In this document: piece after piece, positions 30,355-40,300 of the stretch
How the letters are laid out: every line of letters begins with the position of its first letter
Numbering within the stretch: position 1 is the stretch's first letter
Assembly: GCA_025054655.1 (NCBI GenBank)
Contig: JANWZL010000076.1
Coordinates: forward strand, 1-40,300
Source: Thiobacillaceae bacterium
GTDB taxonomy: Bacteria; Pseudomonadota; Gammaproteobacteria; Burkholderiales; Thiobacillaceae
DNA: 40,300 bases
Direction of reading: 5' to 3'
The notes under the pieces: generated by a model
What the model was told of the DNA's origin: nothing
Databases searched by the model: none
The model's input: only the letters and a program-made list of their open reading frames with translations
Made by a program: the position numbers and the translations under genes

Positions 30355-31656
30355 TCAGTCGAACGCGGCCAGGTTGCTGCCCCGCAGCAGTTCGAGCCGG
30401 GCGACGTAGGGCTGGGTCTGCGCCAGGAAGCGGCTGCGCTCGCGTCCCTCCAGGCTGAAGGCGATCGGCAGCTTGAGCGTCTGCGGGTCCCTCTGCACCC
30501 CGGCGACACGGAACTCGTAGTGCAGGTGCGGCCCGGTGGCCAGGCCGGTGGCGCCGACATAGCCGATGATGTCGCCCTGGTTGACGCGACGGCCCTTCTT
30601 CACGCCCGGTGCGAAGCGCGACAAGTGGGCGTAGGCGGTGCTGTAGGGCTTGTGATGGTCGAGCACGACGATGTTGCCATAACCGTTTTGCCAGCCGGCG
30701 AAGGCGACCACGGCGTCGGCCACGGCCCGCACCGGGGTGCCGGTGGGGGCGGCGTAGTCGATGCCGCGATGGGCCCGCCACTGCTGCAGGACGGGGTGGA
30801 AGCGGGCGCTGGTAAAGCCGGAGGAGATGCGCGAGAAAGGCAGCGGCGACTTGAGGAAGGCCCGCTTGAGGCTCTGGCCGTGCGGGGTGAAATAGCCCTC
30901 ACGCCCCTGGCCGTCGCGGTAGTACACGGCGCGGTGGGCCTGGCCTGCGTTGACGAACTCGGCCGACAGCAACCGGCCCGTGCGCACCAGCCGACCGTCG
31001 TGATAATAGGCCTCGTACACCACCGACAGGCGGTCGCCGCGGCGCAGATCGCGATGGAAGTCGATCTCGCCGGAGAATATCTCCGCCAGTTGCGAGGCGA
31101 TGGAGTCGGGGATGTCGGCCGCGTCGGTGGCCGCGAACAGCGAAGAGCGGATCTCGGCCGAACGCATGATGGGCCGCATCTCCAGGCGCACGGCGCGTTC
31201 CTCGGCGACGAATTCGCCCTGCACCCGCTCGATGGTCACCAGGCGCTCGTCGCTGGCGAGATAGCGCAGCAGCAGCAGCCGGCCGCTGGAGGTCACGCGG
31301 GCGAGCATCGAGCGACCGGGTGCAAGCCGTTGCAGGGCGCTGCTCGCGCGCCCGGCGGCGAGGATGCTCGCCTGCTCCTCCTCCGCTACCCCCATGCGCT
31401 GCAGGAGGGAAGCGAGCGTGTCACCGCGGCGGATGCGTTCCTCGCTCCAGTAATCGAAGCTCTCGGCGGTATCAGTAGCCTGCGGCTGCGGCAGGTCGAG
31501 CGGCTGCACCACGGTCTGGGTGGGCACGGGCTCGACGACGGTGCCGGGGTCTATGCCGAAGGCGGCCATCACGCCGAAGAAGGGCAACGCGGCCATTACG
31601 GGCAGCCACAGACGGCGCCGCAGGGTGCTGTGCTGAACCGGGTGGATGCGGTACAT
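30355..31656 (-). CDS. M23 family murein DD-endopeptidase (MepM-like)
   Basis: LysM/OapA-like RRGDTLASLLQRMG; RISSGFTSARFHPVLQQWRAHRGIDYAAPTGTPVRAVADAVV, GNIVVLDHHKPYSTAYAHLSRF, GPHLHYEFRV. Confidence 0.95.
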   Translation of the reverse strand: MYRIHPVQHSTLRRRLWLPVMAALPFFGVMAAFGIDPGTVVEPVPTQTVVQPLDLPQPQATDTAESFDYWSEERIRRGDTLASLLQRMGVAEEEQASILAAGRASSALQRLAPGRSMLARVTSSGRLLLLRYLASDERLVTIERVQGEFVAEERAVRLEMRPIMRSAEIRSSLFAATDAADIPDSIASQLAEIFSGEIDFHRDLRRGDRLSVVYEAYYHDGRLVRTGRLLSAEFVNAGQAHRAVYYRDGQGREGYFTPHGQSLKRAFLKSPLPFSRISSGFTSARFHPVLQQWRAHRGIDYAAPTGTPVRAVADAVVAFAGWQNGYGNIVVLDHHKPYSTAYAHLSRFAPGVKKGRRVNQGDIIGYVGATGLATGPHLHYEFRVAGVQRDPQTLKLPIAFSLEGRERSRFLAQTQPYVARLELLRGSNLAAFD

Positions 31657-31798
31657 GGGCCCTCCCGATGACGTGACAGCAGGGGATGTTATCAGACAAA
31701 ACTATTTTTTGTGAACCCGTCGGCTCACGGCAGGGTTAACGGCGGCCCTGCCGGGAACTAGAGGGTGTGCCCATCGGGCGCAGCCGCCGGCAGCGCAT

Positions 31799-32647
31799 TC
31801 AGGGGTGTACGCGCACCGCCAGACCCAGCGCCTCGATGCGACGCGCGAGGGCGGTGAGCCACGCCGCGGGCAGGGCGGCCAGGCGTGGGGCCTCGGGTTG
31901 CAGCGAGGGGCGCGCCAGCCCGTACAGGAGCACCCCCTTGAGCGGCACGCCCTCGCGCACCGCGCGGGCGAGCAGATCGAGGTAGGCCGCGATCTCGTCC
32001 TCCTCCGGCGGGGCCCCATCGAGGGCGAACATGCAGGTCTGTATCCAGGTCGGGCAGAGCCGGGCGCACAATTCGAGCCGCCGGTAGTGATGCTGCGGAT
32101 CGACGTGGGCGTCGTTGATGCGTTCGATGCCGCTGCGGGTGGCGCGGTCGAGTTTGAACCACACCTCGCCGTTGAGGTCCGCCATGGCGCGCACCCCCGT
32201 CTGCACGCGGGGGCGTTCCATCTGGCTGCCATTGGTGATGAGCACCAGCTTGATGTGGCCCAGCAGGCCGAATTCACCGAGTACCCGGCCGATCAGCGCC
32301 ACCACTTGGGGGAACTCCGGGGCCGTGGTGGGTTCGCCATTGCCGGACAACGCCACGTCGTTCACCCGCCGCATGCCCTCCGGCGCATGCCGCGCCAACC
32401 AGTCGCCGTGCACGACGGCGGCCAGCATGTGCCGCAGCTCGTCCTCCAGCAGGGCGAGGTCTATGGGCGGCGGGCCGCCACGGCTGAGCCCCGGCACCTG
32501 ACAATAGATGCAGCGCCAGTTGCAGGCGTTGTTGGGGTTGAGGTTGACCCCCACCGACACGCCCTGCGCACGCCGGGACAGCACCGGATAGACGTACGTC
32601 ATGCCGGCGATGTCGCGCGCGTGGTCGGTGATGCTAAGCTCAGCCAT
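31799..32647 (-). CDS. Radical SAM protein
   Basis: NACNWRCIYCQVPG CX3CX2C cluster motif; ALSGNGEPTTAPEFPQV; start ATG at 32647. Confidence 0.92.
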   Translation of the reverse strand: MAELSITDHARDIAGMTYVYPVLSRRAQGVSVGVNLNPNNACNWRCIYCQVPGLSRGGPPPIDLALLEDELRHMLAAVVHGDWLARHAPEGMRRVNDVALSGNGEPTTAPEFPQVVALIGRVLGEFGLLGHIKLVLITNGSQMERPRVQTGVRAMADLNGEVWFKLDRATRSGIERINDAHVDPQHHYRRLELCARLCPTWIQTCMFALDGAPPEEDEIAAYLDLLARAVREGVPLKGVLLYGLARPSLQPEAPRLAALPAAWLTALARRIEALGLAVRVHP

Positions 32648-32680
32648 GCCCGCATTGTTGCACATCCTTCGACCAGCCCG

Positions 32681-33739
32681 ATGATGCAGGACTTCGCCGC
32701 GCGCCTGATCGACTGGCAGCGCACGCACGGCCGTCACGACCTGCCTTGGCAAGGCACGCGCGACCCCTATCGCATCTGGGTGGCGGAGATCATGCTGCAG
32801 CAGACCCAGGTGCTCACCGTCATCCCCTATTACACCCGCTTCCTCGCCCGCTTCCCCGACCTGGCGGAACTGGCTCGGGCCCCGCTGGAGGCGGTGCTGG
32901 CCCTATGGAGCGGGCTGGGCTACTACGCCCGCGCGCGCAACCTGCACCGCGCCGCCCGCCTCGTCGTCGAACGGCACGAGGGCCGCTTCCCGCGCCGGTT
33001 CGAGGACATCGTGCGGCTGCCCGGCGTGGGGCGTTCCACCGCCGCGGCCATCGCCGTGTTCGCCTATGGCGAGCGGCGCGCCATCCTCGACGGCAACGTG
33101 CGGCGCGTGCTCGCCCGCGTGTTCGGGGTGGAGGGCTGGCCGGGCCAGGCGGCGGTGGCCGCGCGGCTGTGGGCCTTGGCCGAGGCACTGCTGCCCGAGC
33201 ACGACCTGCCCGCCTACACCCAGGGGCTGATGGACCTGGGCGCCAGCGTGTGCACACGCCGCCGGCCGCGCTGCGCGCACTGCCCGCTGACCGCTTGCAG
33301 CGCCCGGCTGAGCGGTCGCCAGCACGAGCTGCCGGCACCGCGCCCGCGCCGCGATGCACCGCGGCGGGAGGCGGACCTGCTGGTGTTGCTGCATGCCGGG
33401 GCAGTGCTGCTGGAGCGCCGGCCGCCCAGCGGGGTGTGGGGCGGCCTGTGGAGTCTGCCGCAGTGTCCGCAGGGGGTCGATGCGGGCGAGGCCGCGCGCC
33501 GTCTGGGCTGCGAGCCCGCCGCCGTGGAGCCGTTGGCGCGGTTGGAACACGCCTTCACCCATTTCACCCTCAGCATCCGCCCCTGGCTGGTGCACGTGCG
33601 CGCGCCCATCGCCGCCAGCGAGTCGGCCGGGCGGCTGTGGCTGCCGCTCGCGGAGCTGGACGGTGCGGCCCTGCCCGCCCCCGTGCGGCGCCTGCTGCAG
33701 GCGGTGGACGCACGCACGGGACAGGCCGGACAGGAGTGA
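32681..33739 (+). CDS. mutY: A/G-specific adenine glycosylase
   Basis: LPWQGTRDPYRIWVAEIMLQQTQV, LWSGLGYYARARNLH, LPGVGRSTAAAIAVFAYGERRAILDGNVRRVLAR, Cys cluster CTRRRPRCAHCPLTAC, NUDIX-like C-term. Confidence 0.97.
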   Translation: MMQDFAARLIDWQRTHGRHDLPWQGTRDPYRIWVAEIMLQQTQVLTVIPYYTRFLARFPDLAELARAPLEAVLALWSGLGYYARARNLHRAARLVVERHEGRFPRRFEDIVRLPGVGRSTAAAIAVFAYGERRAILDGNVRRVLARVFGVEGWPGQAAVAARLWALAEALLPEHDLPAYTQGLMDLGASVCTRRRPRCAHCPLTACSARLSGRQHELPAPRPRRDAPRREADLLVLLHAGAVLLERRPPSGVWGGLWSLPQCPQGVDAGEAARRLGCEPAAVEPLARLEHAFTHFTLSIRPWLVHVRAPIAASESAGRLWLPLAELDGAALPAPVRRLLQAVDARTGQAGQE

Positions 33740-33741
33740 GC

Positions 33742-34746
33742 ATGCTGATCTGGGCCCAGTTCCTGCTGTGCCTGCTGCTGATCGCCGTGGCGGGCTACCG
33801 GCTGTCGCTCTATGGCGACATGATCGCCGAGAAGCTGGGGCTCACCCGCACCTGGATCGGGGTGATCCTGGTCGCCTCGGTGACCTCGCTGCCCGAGCTG
33901 GTCAGCGGGATCAGCGCGGTGACCGCGGCGCACACCCCGGACATCGCCGTGGGCGACGTGCTGGGCTCCTGTGTCTTCAACCTGGTGCTCATCGTGGTGA
34001 TCGACTTCTTGCAGCGGCAGGAGTCGGTCTACACCCGCGCCCATGTGGGTCACACCCTCACCGCCGCCTTCGGTGTGATCCTGATCGGTTTCGTCGGCCT
34101 GAACCTGCTGCTCGCCCGCGCGGGTCTGGTGCCAAGTCTGGGCCACGTCGGGCTGTATACGCCGGTCATCGTGCTGCTGTATGCGCTGGCCATGCGCGTA
34201 GTGTTCCAGTATGAGCAGATGCGCGGGCTGCCGACCGCGGAAGTGGTCGATGCGCGCTACCAGGCGGTCAGCCTGCGCCGCGCCGCCTGGGGCTATGCCC
34301 TGGCCGCCGCGGTGGTGGTGGCCGCCGGCGTGTGGCTGCCCTTCGTCGCCAAGGCCGTTGCTGCCCAGCACGGCTGGGGCGAGGGCTTCGTTGGCACCCT
34401 GTTTGTCGCCGCGGTCACCTCCGCCCCCGAGGCCGCGGTATCCATCGCCGCCGTGCGCCTGGGGGCGCTCGACCTGGCCCTGGGCAACCTGTTCGGCAGT
34501 AACCTGTTCAACATGGTGATCCTCGCCCTGGACGATCTGGCCTACACCCAAGCGCCGCTGTTCTCGGCGGTCGAGCCGGCGCATGCCGTGTCCGCCCTCT
34601 CCGCCATGGTCATGAGTGGCATCGCCATCGTCGGCCTGTTCTACCGCACGCGGCAGCGGGTGCTGCGCGCGGTGGGCTGGACGAGCCTGTTCCTGCTCGC
34701 CGTGTACCTGGTCAATGCCTATGCGCTCTATCTATACGGCCGCTGA
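33742..34746 (+). CDS. Sodium/calcium exchanger family (NCX/CaCA) membrane protein
   Basis: Two alpha-repeats VASVTSLPELVSGISAV and VAAVTSAPEAAVSIAAV, multiple TM helices. Confidence 0.88.
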   Translation: MLIWAQFLLCLLLIAVAGYRLSLYGDMIAEKLGLTRTWIGVILVASVTSLPELVSGISAVTAAHTPDIAVGDVLGSCVFNLVLIVVIDFLQRQESVYTRAHVGHTLTAAFGVILIGFVGLNLLLARAGLVPSLGHVGLYTPVIVLLYALAMRVVFQYEQMRGLPTAEVVDARYQAVSLRRAAWGYALAAAVVVAAGVWLPFVAKAVAAQHGWGEGFVGTLFVAAVTSAPEAAVSIAAVRLGALDLALGNLFGSNLFNMVILALDDLAYTQAPLFSAVEPAHAVSALSAMVMSGIAIVGLFYRTRQRVLRAVGWTSLFLLAVYLVNAYALYLYGR

Positions 34747-34758
34747 AGGCACGCGGTT

Positions 34759-35136
34759 TCAGTGCAACACGCGCGGCATGGACAGGACGAACTCGGGGAT
34801 TTCGGCCTCGAATCGGTGGCCATCCTCGGCCACCATCTGGTAGCTGCCGCGCATGGTGCCCACCGGGGTGGCGATGGCCGTGCCGCTGGTGTACTCGTAA
34901 CGCTCGCCGGGTCTGAGCAGCGGCTGCTCGCCCACCACTCCCAGGCCGCGCACCTCCTGCACCACCTGGTTGGCGTCGGTGATGATCCAATGGCGCGAGA
35001 TGAGCTGGGCGGCCAGTTCTCCGGTGTTGACGATGGTGATGGTGTAGGCGAAGACGAACCGGCCGGCCGCCTCGTCCGACTCCTCCGGCAGGTACACCGC
35101 CTGCGGCGTGACCTGGATGCGGTATTTGCTGGACAT
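34759..35136 (-). CDS. apaG: ApaG protein (Co2+/Mg2+ efflux protein)
   Basis: [75 protein letters not shown]. Confidence 0.97.
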   Translation of the reverse strand: MSSKYRIQVTPQAVYLPEESDEAAGRFVFAYTITIVNTGELAAQLISRHWIITDANQVVQEVRGLGVVGEQPLLRPGERYEYTSGTAIATPVGTMRGSYQMVAEDGHRFEAEIPEFVLSMPRVLH

Positions 35137-35243
35137 GGGTGTGCGCGATCAAGGCTTGCGCCCATTGCACCCGAAAACGCGCGCCCTGTCCAGTCTGCGC
35201 GCGTGGGGTTAAAATAAAAACTTTGCCGAATCGGGACCCGATC

Positions 35244-35930
35244 ATGCCGCAATACCGCATCGCCCCCTCCATCCTGTCGGCCAACTTCGCCAAGCTGGGC
35301 GAGGAGGTGGACAACGTGCTCGCCGCCGGCGCCGACATCGTGCACTTCGACGTGATGGACAACCACTACGTGCCCAACCTCACCATCGGGCCGCTGGTGT
35401 GCGAGGCCCTGCGCAAGCACGGGGTCACCGCCCCCATCGACGTGCATCTGATGGTCAAGCCGGTCGATCGCATCATCCCCGATTTCGCCAAGGCCGGCGC
35501 CACCTACATCACTTTCCACCCCGAGGCGAGCGAACACATCGACCGCACCATAGGGCTGATCCGCGACAACGGCTGCAAGCCGGGCCTGGTGCTCAACCCG
35601 GCCACGCCGATCGAGGCCCTGGAGTGGGTGCTGGAAAAACTCGACATGGTGCTGCTGATGAGCGTGAACCCCGGCTTCGGTGGGCAGAAGTTCATCCCCT
35701 ACGTGCTGGAGAAGGCACGCCGGGTGCGTCGCATGATCGACGAGCGGGCGCCACACGTGAGCCTGGAGATCGACGGCGGGGTGGGGCCGACCAACATCGC
35801 CGAGGTCGCCCGCGCCGGGGTGGACACCTTCGTCGCTGGCTCGGCCATCTTCGGCGCCGGCAAGGACACCGACCCGCACCGCTACGACAGCGTCATCGCC
35901 GCCATGCGGGCGGAGCTGGCCAAGGTCTGA
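35244..35930 (+). CDS. rpe: Ribulose-phosphate 3-epimerase
   Basis: [71 protein letters not shown]. Confidence 0.98.
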   Translation: MPQYRIAPSILSANFAKLGEEVDNVLAAGADIVHFDVMDNHYVPNLTIGPLVCEALRKHGVTAPIDVHLMVKPVDRIIPDFAKAGATYITFHPEASEHIDRTIGLIRDNGCKPGLVLNPATPIEALEWVLEKLDMVLLMSVNPGFGGQKFIPYVLEKARRVRRMIDERAPHVSLEIDGGVGPTNIAEVARAGVDTFVAGSAIFGAGKDTDPHRYDSVIAAMRAELAKV

Positions 35931-36640
35931 TGCCGGGGTCACCCGCCGTGCCTGTCACGCCGGCACAACCGCTGGCCGTCCAGGCCGTGGTCATCGACCT
36001 CGACGGCACCCTGCTCGACACCGCCGCGGATCTGGCCGATGCGGCGGCGGCCATGGCCACCGAGCTGGGCCTGCCGGCGCCTGATCCGGAACGGCTGAAG
36101 ACCTACATCGGCAACGGCGTGTCGCGGCTGGTCAAGCGGGTGCTCACCGGCCAGATGCAGGCCGAGCCGCCAGCGGAGCTATTCGCGCGCGCCCTACCCA
36201 TTTTCGAACGCTACTATGGTCAGTGGGTCTCGCGCAAAAGCCGTCCCTATCCCGGGGTGGTCGAGGGCCTGCAGGCGTTCAGGGCGATGGGGCTGCGCCT
36301 GGCCTGCATCACCAACAAGGCCATGCGCTTCACCGAGCCCCTGCTCAAGGACACGGGGCTGTACGACTACTTCGAGCTGATCCTGGCCGGCGACAGCCTG
36401 CCGGAGAAGAAGCCCTCGCCGCTGCCGCTCAAGCATGCCTGCGCCGTGTTCGGCATCGCCCCACGTGAGCTGCTGCTGATCGGCGACTCGCTCAACGACA
36501 CCCAGGCCGCGCGCGCCGCCGGCTGCCCCGTGTTCTGCGTACCCTATGGTTATAACCGCGGCCGGCCGGTGGAGGAGCTCGAGCCCGACGCGGTGGTGGA
36601 CTCGCTCGCCGAGGTCGCCCGGCGGGTGGTCAGGGCGTGA
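35930..36640 (+). CDS. gph: Phosphoglycolate phosphatase (HAD family)
   Basis: [93 protein letters not shown]. Confidence 0.95.
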   Translation: MPGSPAVPVTPAQPLAVQAVVIDLDGTLLDTAADLADAAAAMATELGLPAPDPERLKTYIGNGVSRLVKRVLTGQMQAEPPAELFARALPIFERYYGQWVSRKSRPYPGVVEGLQAFRAMGLRLACITNKAMRFTEPLLKDTGLYDYFELILAGDSLPEKKPSPLPLKHACAVFGIAPRELLLIGDSLNDTQAARAAGCPVFCVPYGYNRGRPVEELEPDAVVDSLAEVARRVVRA

Positions 36641-38100
36641 TGACCGAGGACCAGTTCAACGCCCTGGCCCGCGCGGGCTACAACCGCATCCCGGTGTTCC
36701 GTGTGCTGCCGGCGGACCTGGACACGCCGCTCGCGCTGTACCTGAAGCTGGCCAACCGGCCCTACACCTATCTGCTCGAATCGGTGGTCGGCGGCGAGCG
36801 TTTCGGCCGCTACTCCTTCATCGGCCTGCCGGCGCGCACCGTGCTGCGCGTGCATGGTCATTTCGTCAGCGTGGAGGTCGATGGTGCCGCCGTGGAGCAG
36901 GGTGACCACGCCGATCCGCTCGCCTTCGTGCAGGCCTTCCTCGGCCGCTACAGGGCCGCACCGCTGCCTGGACTGGCGCGTTTCCCCGGCGGCTTGTGCG
37001 GCTATTTCGGCTATGACACCGTGCGTTACATCGAAAAGCGGCTCGCCGGTACGGTCAAGCCCGACCCCATCGCCGCGCCGGACATCCTGCTGCTGCTTAC
37101 CGACGAGTTGGCGGTGGTGGACAACCTGAGCGGGCGGCTCACCCTCATCGTCTATGCCGACCCGCTGCAGCCCGAGGCCTATGCGCGCGCGCAGCTGCGG
37201 CTGCACGAGCTGGCCGCCGCACTCGACCGCCCCGTACACGCCCCGGCGGTGGTGCGCGCCGAGCCGGCGGAGCCGGTGAGCGAGTTCGGCGAGGCGGCGT
37301 TCAAGGCCGCGGTCGAGCGGGCCAAGCGCTACATCTACGACGGCGACATCATGCAGGTGGTGCTCTCGCAGCGCTTGCGCCGACCCTTCCGTGCCCATCC
37401 GCTGGCGCTGTACCGGGCGCTGCGCAGCCTCAACCCTTCGCCCTACATGTTCTATTTCGACCTGGGCAACTTCCACGTGGTGGGTGCCTCGCCCGAGATC
37501 CTGGTGCGGCTGGAGGGCGGCACCGTCACCGTGCGCCCCATCGCCGGCACGCGACCGCGCGGGGCCACGCGCGAGGAGGATCTGCGGCTGGAGGCGGAGC
37601 TGCTGGCCGATCCCAAGGAGCGGGCCGAGCACGTGCAGCTGATGGACCTGGGGCGCAACGACGTCGGCCGGGTGGCCGAGGTGGGCAGCGTGCGGGTGAC
37701 CGAGCACATGGTGGTGGAGCGTTATTCCCACGTCATGCACATCGTCTCCAACGTGGAGGGGCGGCTCAAGGCGGGCCTCACCGCCATGGACGTGCTACGC
37801 GCCACCTTCCCGGCCGGCACGGTGAGCGGTGCGCCCAAGATCCGCGCCATGGAGATCATCGACGAGCTGGAGCCGACCAAGCGCGGCGTCTATGCCGGGG
37901 CCGTGGGCTATCTCGGCTTCAGTGGCGACATGGACCTGGCCATCGCCATCCGCACCGCCGTCATCAAGGACCAGACCTTGTACGTGCAGGCGGGCGCCGG
38001 CATCGTGGCCGACTCCCAGCCCGACAGCGAGTGGCGCGAGACCTGCAACAAGGCCCAGGCCGTCATACGCGCCGCGGAGCTCGCCCTGGGCGGCGACTGA
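36637..38100 (+). CDS. trpE: Anthranilate synthase component I
   Basis: [95 protein letters not shown]. Confidence 0.97.
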   Translation: MMTEDQFNALARAGYNRIPVFRVLPADLDTPLALYLKLANRPYTYLLESVVGGERFGRYSFIGLPARTVLRVHGHFVSVEVDGAAVEQGDHADPLAFVQAFLGRYRAAPLPGLARFPGGLCGYFGYDTVRYIEKRLAGTVKPDPIAAPDILLLLTDELAVVDNLSGRLTLIVYADPLQPEAYARAQLRLHELAAALDRPVHAPAVVRAEPAEPVSEFGEAAFKAAVERAKRYIYDGDIMQVVLSQRLRRPFRAHPLALYRALRSLNPSPYMFYFDLGNFHVVGASPEILVRLEGGTVTVRPIAGTRPRGATREEDLRLEAELLADPKERAEHVQLMDLGRNDVGRVAEVGSVRVTEHMVVERYSHVMHIVSNVEGRLKAGLTAMDVLRATFPAGTVSGAPKIRAMEIIDELEPTKRGVYAGAVGYLGFSGDMDLAIAIRTAVIKDQTLYVQAGAGIVADSQPDSEWRETCNKAQAVIRAAELALGGD

Positions 38101-38244
38101 CCGCCCGCTGAGGCCCAGCTGGCCCAGCCCGGCGTTGCGGCGATGGCGCCCCCCGCCCGAGGCCGCCGCAAGCTTGCCGCAGGCGCGCATTGCGCCAGCA
38201 TCGGGCACAATAGCCCCAGGGAAGCATCAGGCTGGGACCGAATC

Positions 38245-39252
38245 ATGGACGAGCAGGACGCACCACGCCAGCGCGCAGCAGCGCCGGACCCCGGACAGCC
38301 TTTGCGGCTGCCGGTCGGCCGCTACCGCGCACGATTCGAGGCCGAACGACCTGTGCGCATGAGCGAGTTCCCTGGCTCTGCCTGGCGCGGCGCCTTGGGG
38401 CACGCCCTGAAGAGAACGGTGTGCATGACCCGTCTGCCCCGTTGCCGGGAGTGCGCGCTGTACCATTCCTGCGCCTTCCCGTATTTCTACGACACGCCCC
38501 CGCTGCCGGGCTCGATCAAAATGCGCCGCTACCAGACGGCGCCGCATCCCTACGTCCTGTTGCCCGGCGAGGATGGCGCGACGGACTATGCGCTCGACTT
38601 CACCCTGATCGGCCAGGCCAACCGCCACCTCGCCCTGATCATCCATGCGCTCGCCAAGGCAGCCCAGGGCCGTAAGGGTGTGGCCGGAAACATCCTCCAA
38701 TTGCGCGCAGTCGAACAGGAGACCGCACCTCTGGGCAGCAACACCTGGCAGCCCATCTACCGACCGGGAACGTCCCTTGAGGCTCTACCGCTCGCCCGCC
38801 CTGAAATCCCCCCGGCGCCCACATCCTGCCGCATCCGGCTGCTGACCCCCATGCGCGTCAAACGCGAGGGCCGGCGCGTCGGTCCCGTGGAATTCCGCTT
38901 TGCCGACCTGTTCGGGCATTTGCTGCGGCGGGTCTCCATGCTCACGGCCTTCCACACCGACACCCCGCTGGAGACGGATTTCCGCGGCCTGATGGCGCAG
39001 GCCCGGCAGGTGACGGCGCGTAGCGAGCTCGCCTGGGAGGAGAAGCCGCGCTACTCGAACTCACAGAAGGCGGCCATGAAGCTGGGCGGGGTGGTGGGGA
39101 GCATCCACCTCGTGGGTGTGGACCTGGCGCCCTTCTGGCCCTACCTGTGGCTGGGCCAGTTCATCCACGCCGGCAGCGGGGCCACCATGGGCCTGGGTCG
39201 GTACGAGATCGAAGCGGCAAGCTTGCAGGCTCATCCCCTGAGCCCGAGCTGA
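38245..39252 (+). CDS. cas6: CRISPR system precrRNA-processing endoribonuclease RAMP protein Cas6-like
   Basis: FPGSAWRGALGHALKRTVCMTRLPRCRECALYHSCAFPYFYDTP (Cys-rich RAMP N-term) and C-terminal Gly-rich GQFIHAGSGATMGLGRYEI; adjacent CARF gene. Confidence 0.82.
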   Translation: MDEQDAPRQRAAAPDPGQPLRLPVGRYRARFEAERPVRMSEFPGSAWRGALGHALKRTVCMTRLPRCRECALYHSCAFPYFYDTPPLPGSIKMRRYQTAPHPYVLLPGEDGATDYALDFTLIGQANRHLALIIHALAKAAQGRKGVAGNILQLRAVEQETAPLGSNTWQPIYRPGTSLEALPLARPEIPPAPTSCRIRLLTPMRVKREGRRVGPVEFRFADLFGHLLRRVSMLTAFHTDTPLETDFRGLMAQARQVTARSELAWEEKPRYSNSQKAAMKLGGVVGSIHLVGVDLAPFWPYLWLGQFIHAGSGATMGLGRYEIEAASLQAHPLSPS

Positions 39253-39285
39253 CCGAAAATGCGGGGGTGACAGGAGGACGCAGCC

Positions 39286-40300
39286 ATGACACCCGATCAG
39301 CCGCACACCTATCCCCGCCGCATCCTGCTCGCCGTCACCGGGCTGTCGCCGCAGGTGGTGACCGAGACCCTGTACGCCCTCACGCAGCAGACGCCCGCCT
39401 TCGTGCCCACCGAGGTGCGGCTCATCACTACGCGCGAGGGGGCCGAGCGCGCCCGCCACGCCCTGCTGTCGCAGGACCCCGGCTGGTTCGCGCGCTTCTG
39501 CCGCGACTACGGGCTCAGCGGGCTGCGCTTCGACGAGACCTGCATCGAGGTGCTCACCGACGCAGCAGGGGCTGTGCTCGACGACATCCGCACCCCCGCC
39601 GACAACCAGCGTGCCGCCGACGCCATCACCGAGACCGTGCGCGCCCTCACCGCCGACGAACAGGCGGCATTGCATGTGTCGATCGCCGGCGGGCGCAAGA
39701 CCATGGGCTATTACCTCGGCTACGCCCTGTCCCTGTTCGGCCGCCCGCAGGATCGCCTGTCGCACGTGCTGGTCAGCGAGCCGTTCGAATCGAGCTGGGA
39801 CTTTTTCTATCCCACCCCCTATGAGCGCATCATCCAGACCCGTAACGACAAGCTGGCCGACTGCCGCGAGGCGCGCGTCACCCTGGCCGAGATCCCCTTC
39901 GTGCGCCTGCGCGAGGGGCTGCCGCCCAGGTTGCTGCAGGGCGATGCGCGCCTGAGCGAGATCGTCGCCGCCGCCAATCGCGCCTTGCAGTCACCCCGGC
40001 TGGTGATCGACCTGGTCGCCCGTGCGGTGTGGGCTGACGATACCCGCATCGAACTCAGTACGGTCGAACTGGCCATCCTCTACTGGCTCGCCCGCCGAGC
40101 ACGCCGTGGCGAGGCCGGCGTGGATTGGACCACATCCCAGGCGGCGGATGAATTCCTCGACCTGGCGCGACATGTGATCAACCCCTCCAGCGGCGAATAC
40201 GAGCGGGCCAAGGAATCGCTCGACTGGCGTCGCCCGGCGGCAATCAGGCTGGGCGAGTATTTCCAGCCGCACAAGTCGCGCATCAACCGCGCCTTCGCCG
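39286..40300 (+). CDS. CRISPR-associated CARF / ring nuclease (Csm6-like, NE0113 family), truncated by window end
   Basis: Own translation, ORF open to the window edge and absent from the track: MTPDQPHTYPRRILLAVTGLSPQVVTETLYALTQQTPAFVPTEVRLITTREGAERARHALLS...LHVSIAGGRKTMGYYLGYALSLFGRPQDRLSHVLVSEPFESSWDFFYPTPYERI. Confidence 0.85.
   Translation, partial: MTPDQPHTYPRRILLAVTGLSPQVVTETLYALTQQTPAFVPTEVRLITTREGAERARHALLSQDPGWFARFCRDYGLSGLRFDETCIEVLTDAAGAVLDDIRTPADNQRAADAITETVRALTADEQAALHVSIAGGRKTMGYYLGYALSLFGRPQDRLSHVLVSEPFESSWDFFYPTPYERIIQTRNDKLADCREARVTLAEIPFVRLREGLPPRLLQGDARLSEIVAAANRALQSPRLVIDLVARAVWADDTRIELSTVELAILYWLARRARRGEAGVDWTTSQAADEFLDLARHVINPSSGEYERAKESLDWRRPAAIRLGEYFQPHKSRINRAFA

Noticed and set aside
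31690-31740. AT-rich patch upstream of the M23 peptidase region as a promoter
   Set aside because: It lies downstream of the radical SAM start but upstream of no clear + strand gene; possible - strand -35/-10 elements feeding other genes are too weak to call.
38182-38196. Hairpin GGCGC-gcatt-GCGCC between trpE and cas6 as terminator
   Set aside because: Stem only 5 bp and no T-tract follows; not enough to call a terminator.
38101-40300. CRISPR repeat-spacer array
   Set aside because: Searched by eye for regularly spaced direct repeats near cas6 and the CARF gene; none inside the window. An array, if any, must be further right.

Overview
The window is a GC-rich gammaproteobacterial-type chromosomal segment, densely packed with housekeeping genes. 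In order: der; a PhoD-like phosphatase (-); an uncharacterised ORF; hfq-hflX-hflK-hflC-yjeT-like-hisZ-purA; glgA (-); a DsrE-like lipoprotein gene (-) divergent from an ECF sigma/anti-sigma pair; gnd-zwf; nadB (-); rpoE-rseA-rseB-rseC-mucD; lepA-lepB-DUF4845-rnc-era-recO-mogA; anmK and an M23 peptidase (-); a radical SAM gene (-); mutY; a Na+/Ca2+-type antiporter; apaG (-); rpe-gph-trpE; and at the right edge a cas6-like gene plus a CARF/ring-nuclease gene that is cut off by the window end and absent from the ORF track. Two regions stand out. (1) At about 12.7-14.6 kb, an ECF sigma factor is followed by a membrane anti-sigma factor whose C-terminal domain is DsrE-like. A DsrE-like lipoprotein is transcribed divergently, and the two units are flanked by matching promoter motifs GGAATA-N16-CGTCTATA on opposite strands, so this looks like a self-contained regulatory circuit. 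(2) The start of a probable type III CRISPR-Cas locus lies directly after trpE. Other non-coding structure includes REP-like palindromes, a MITE-like element with 15-bp terminal inverted repeats, a sigmaE-type promoter upstream of rpoE, a hairpin abutting the rseC start codon, and two terminators. All family calls come from reading the protein sequences; no database search was run.
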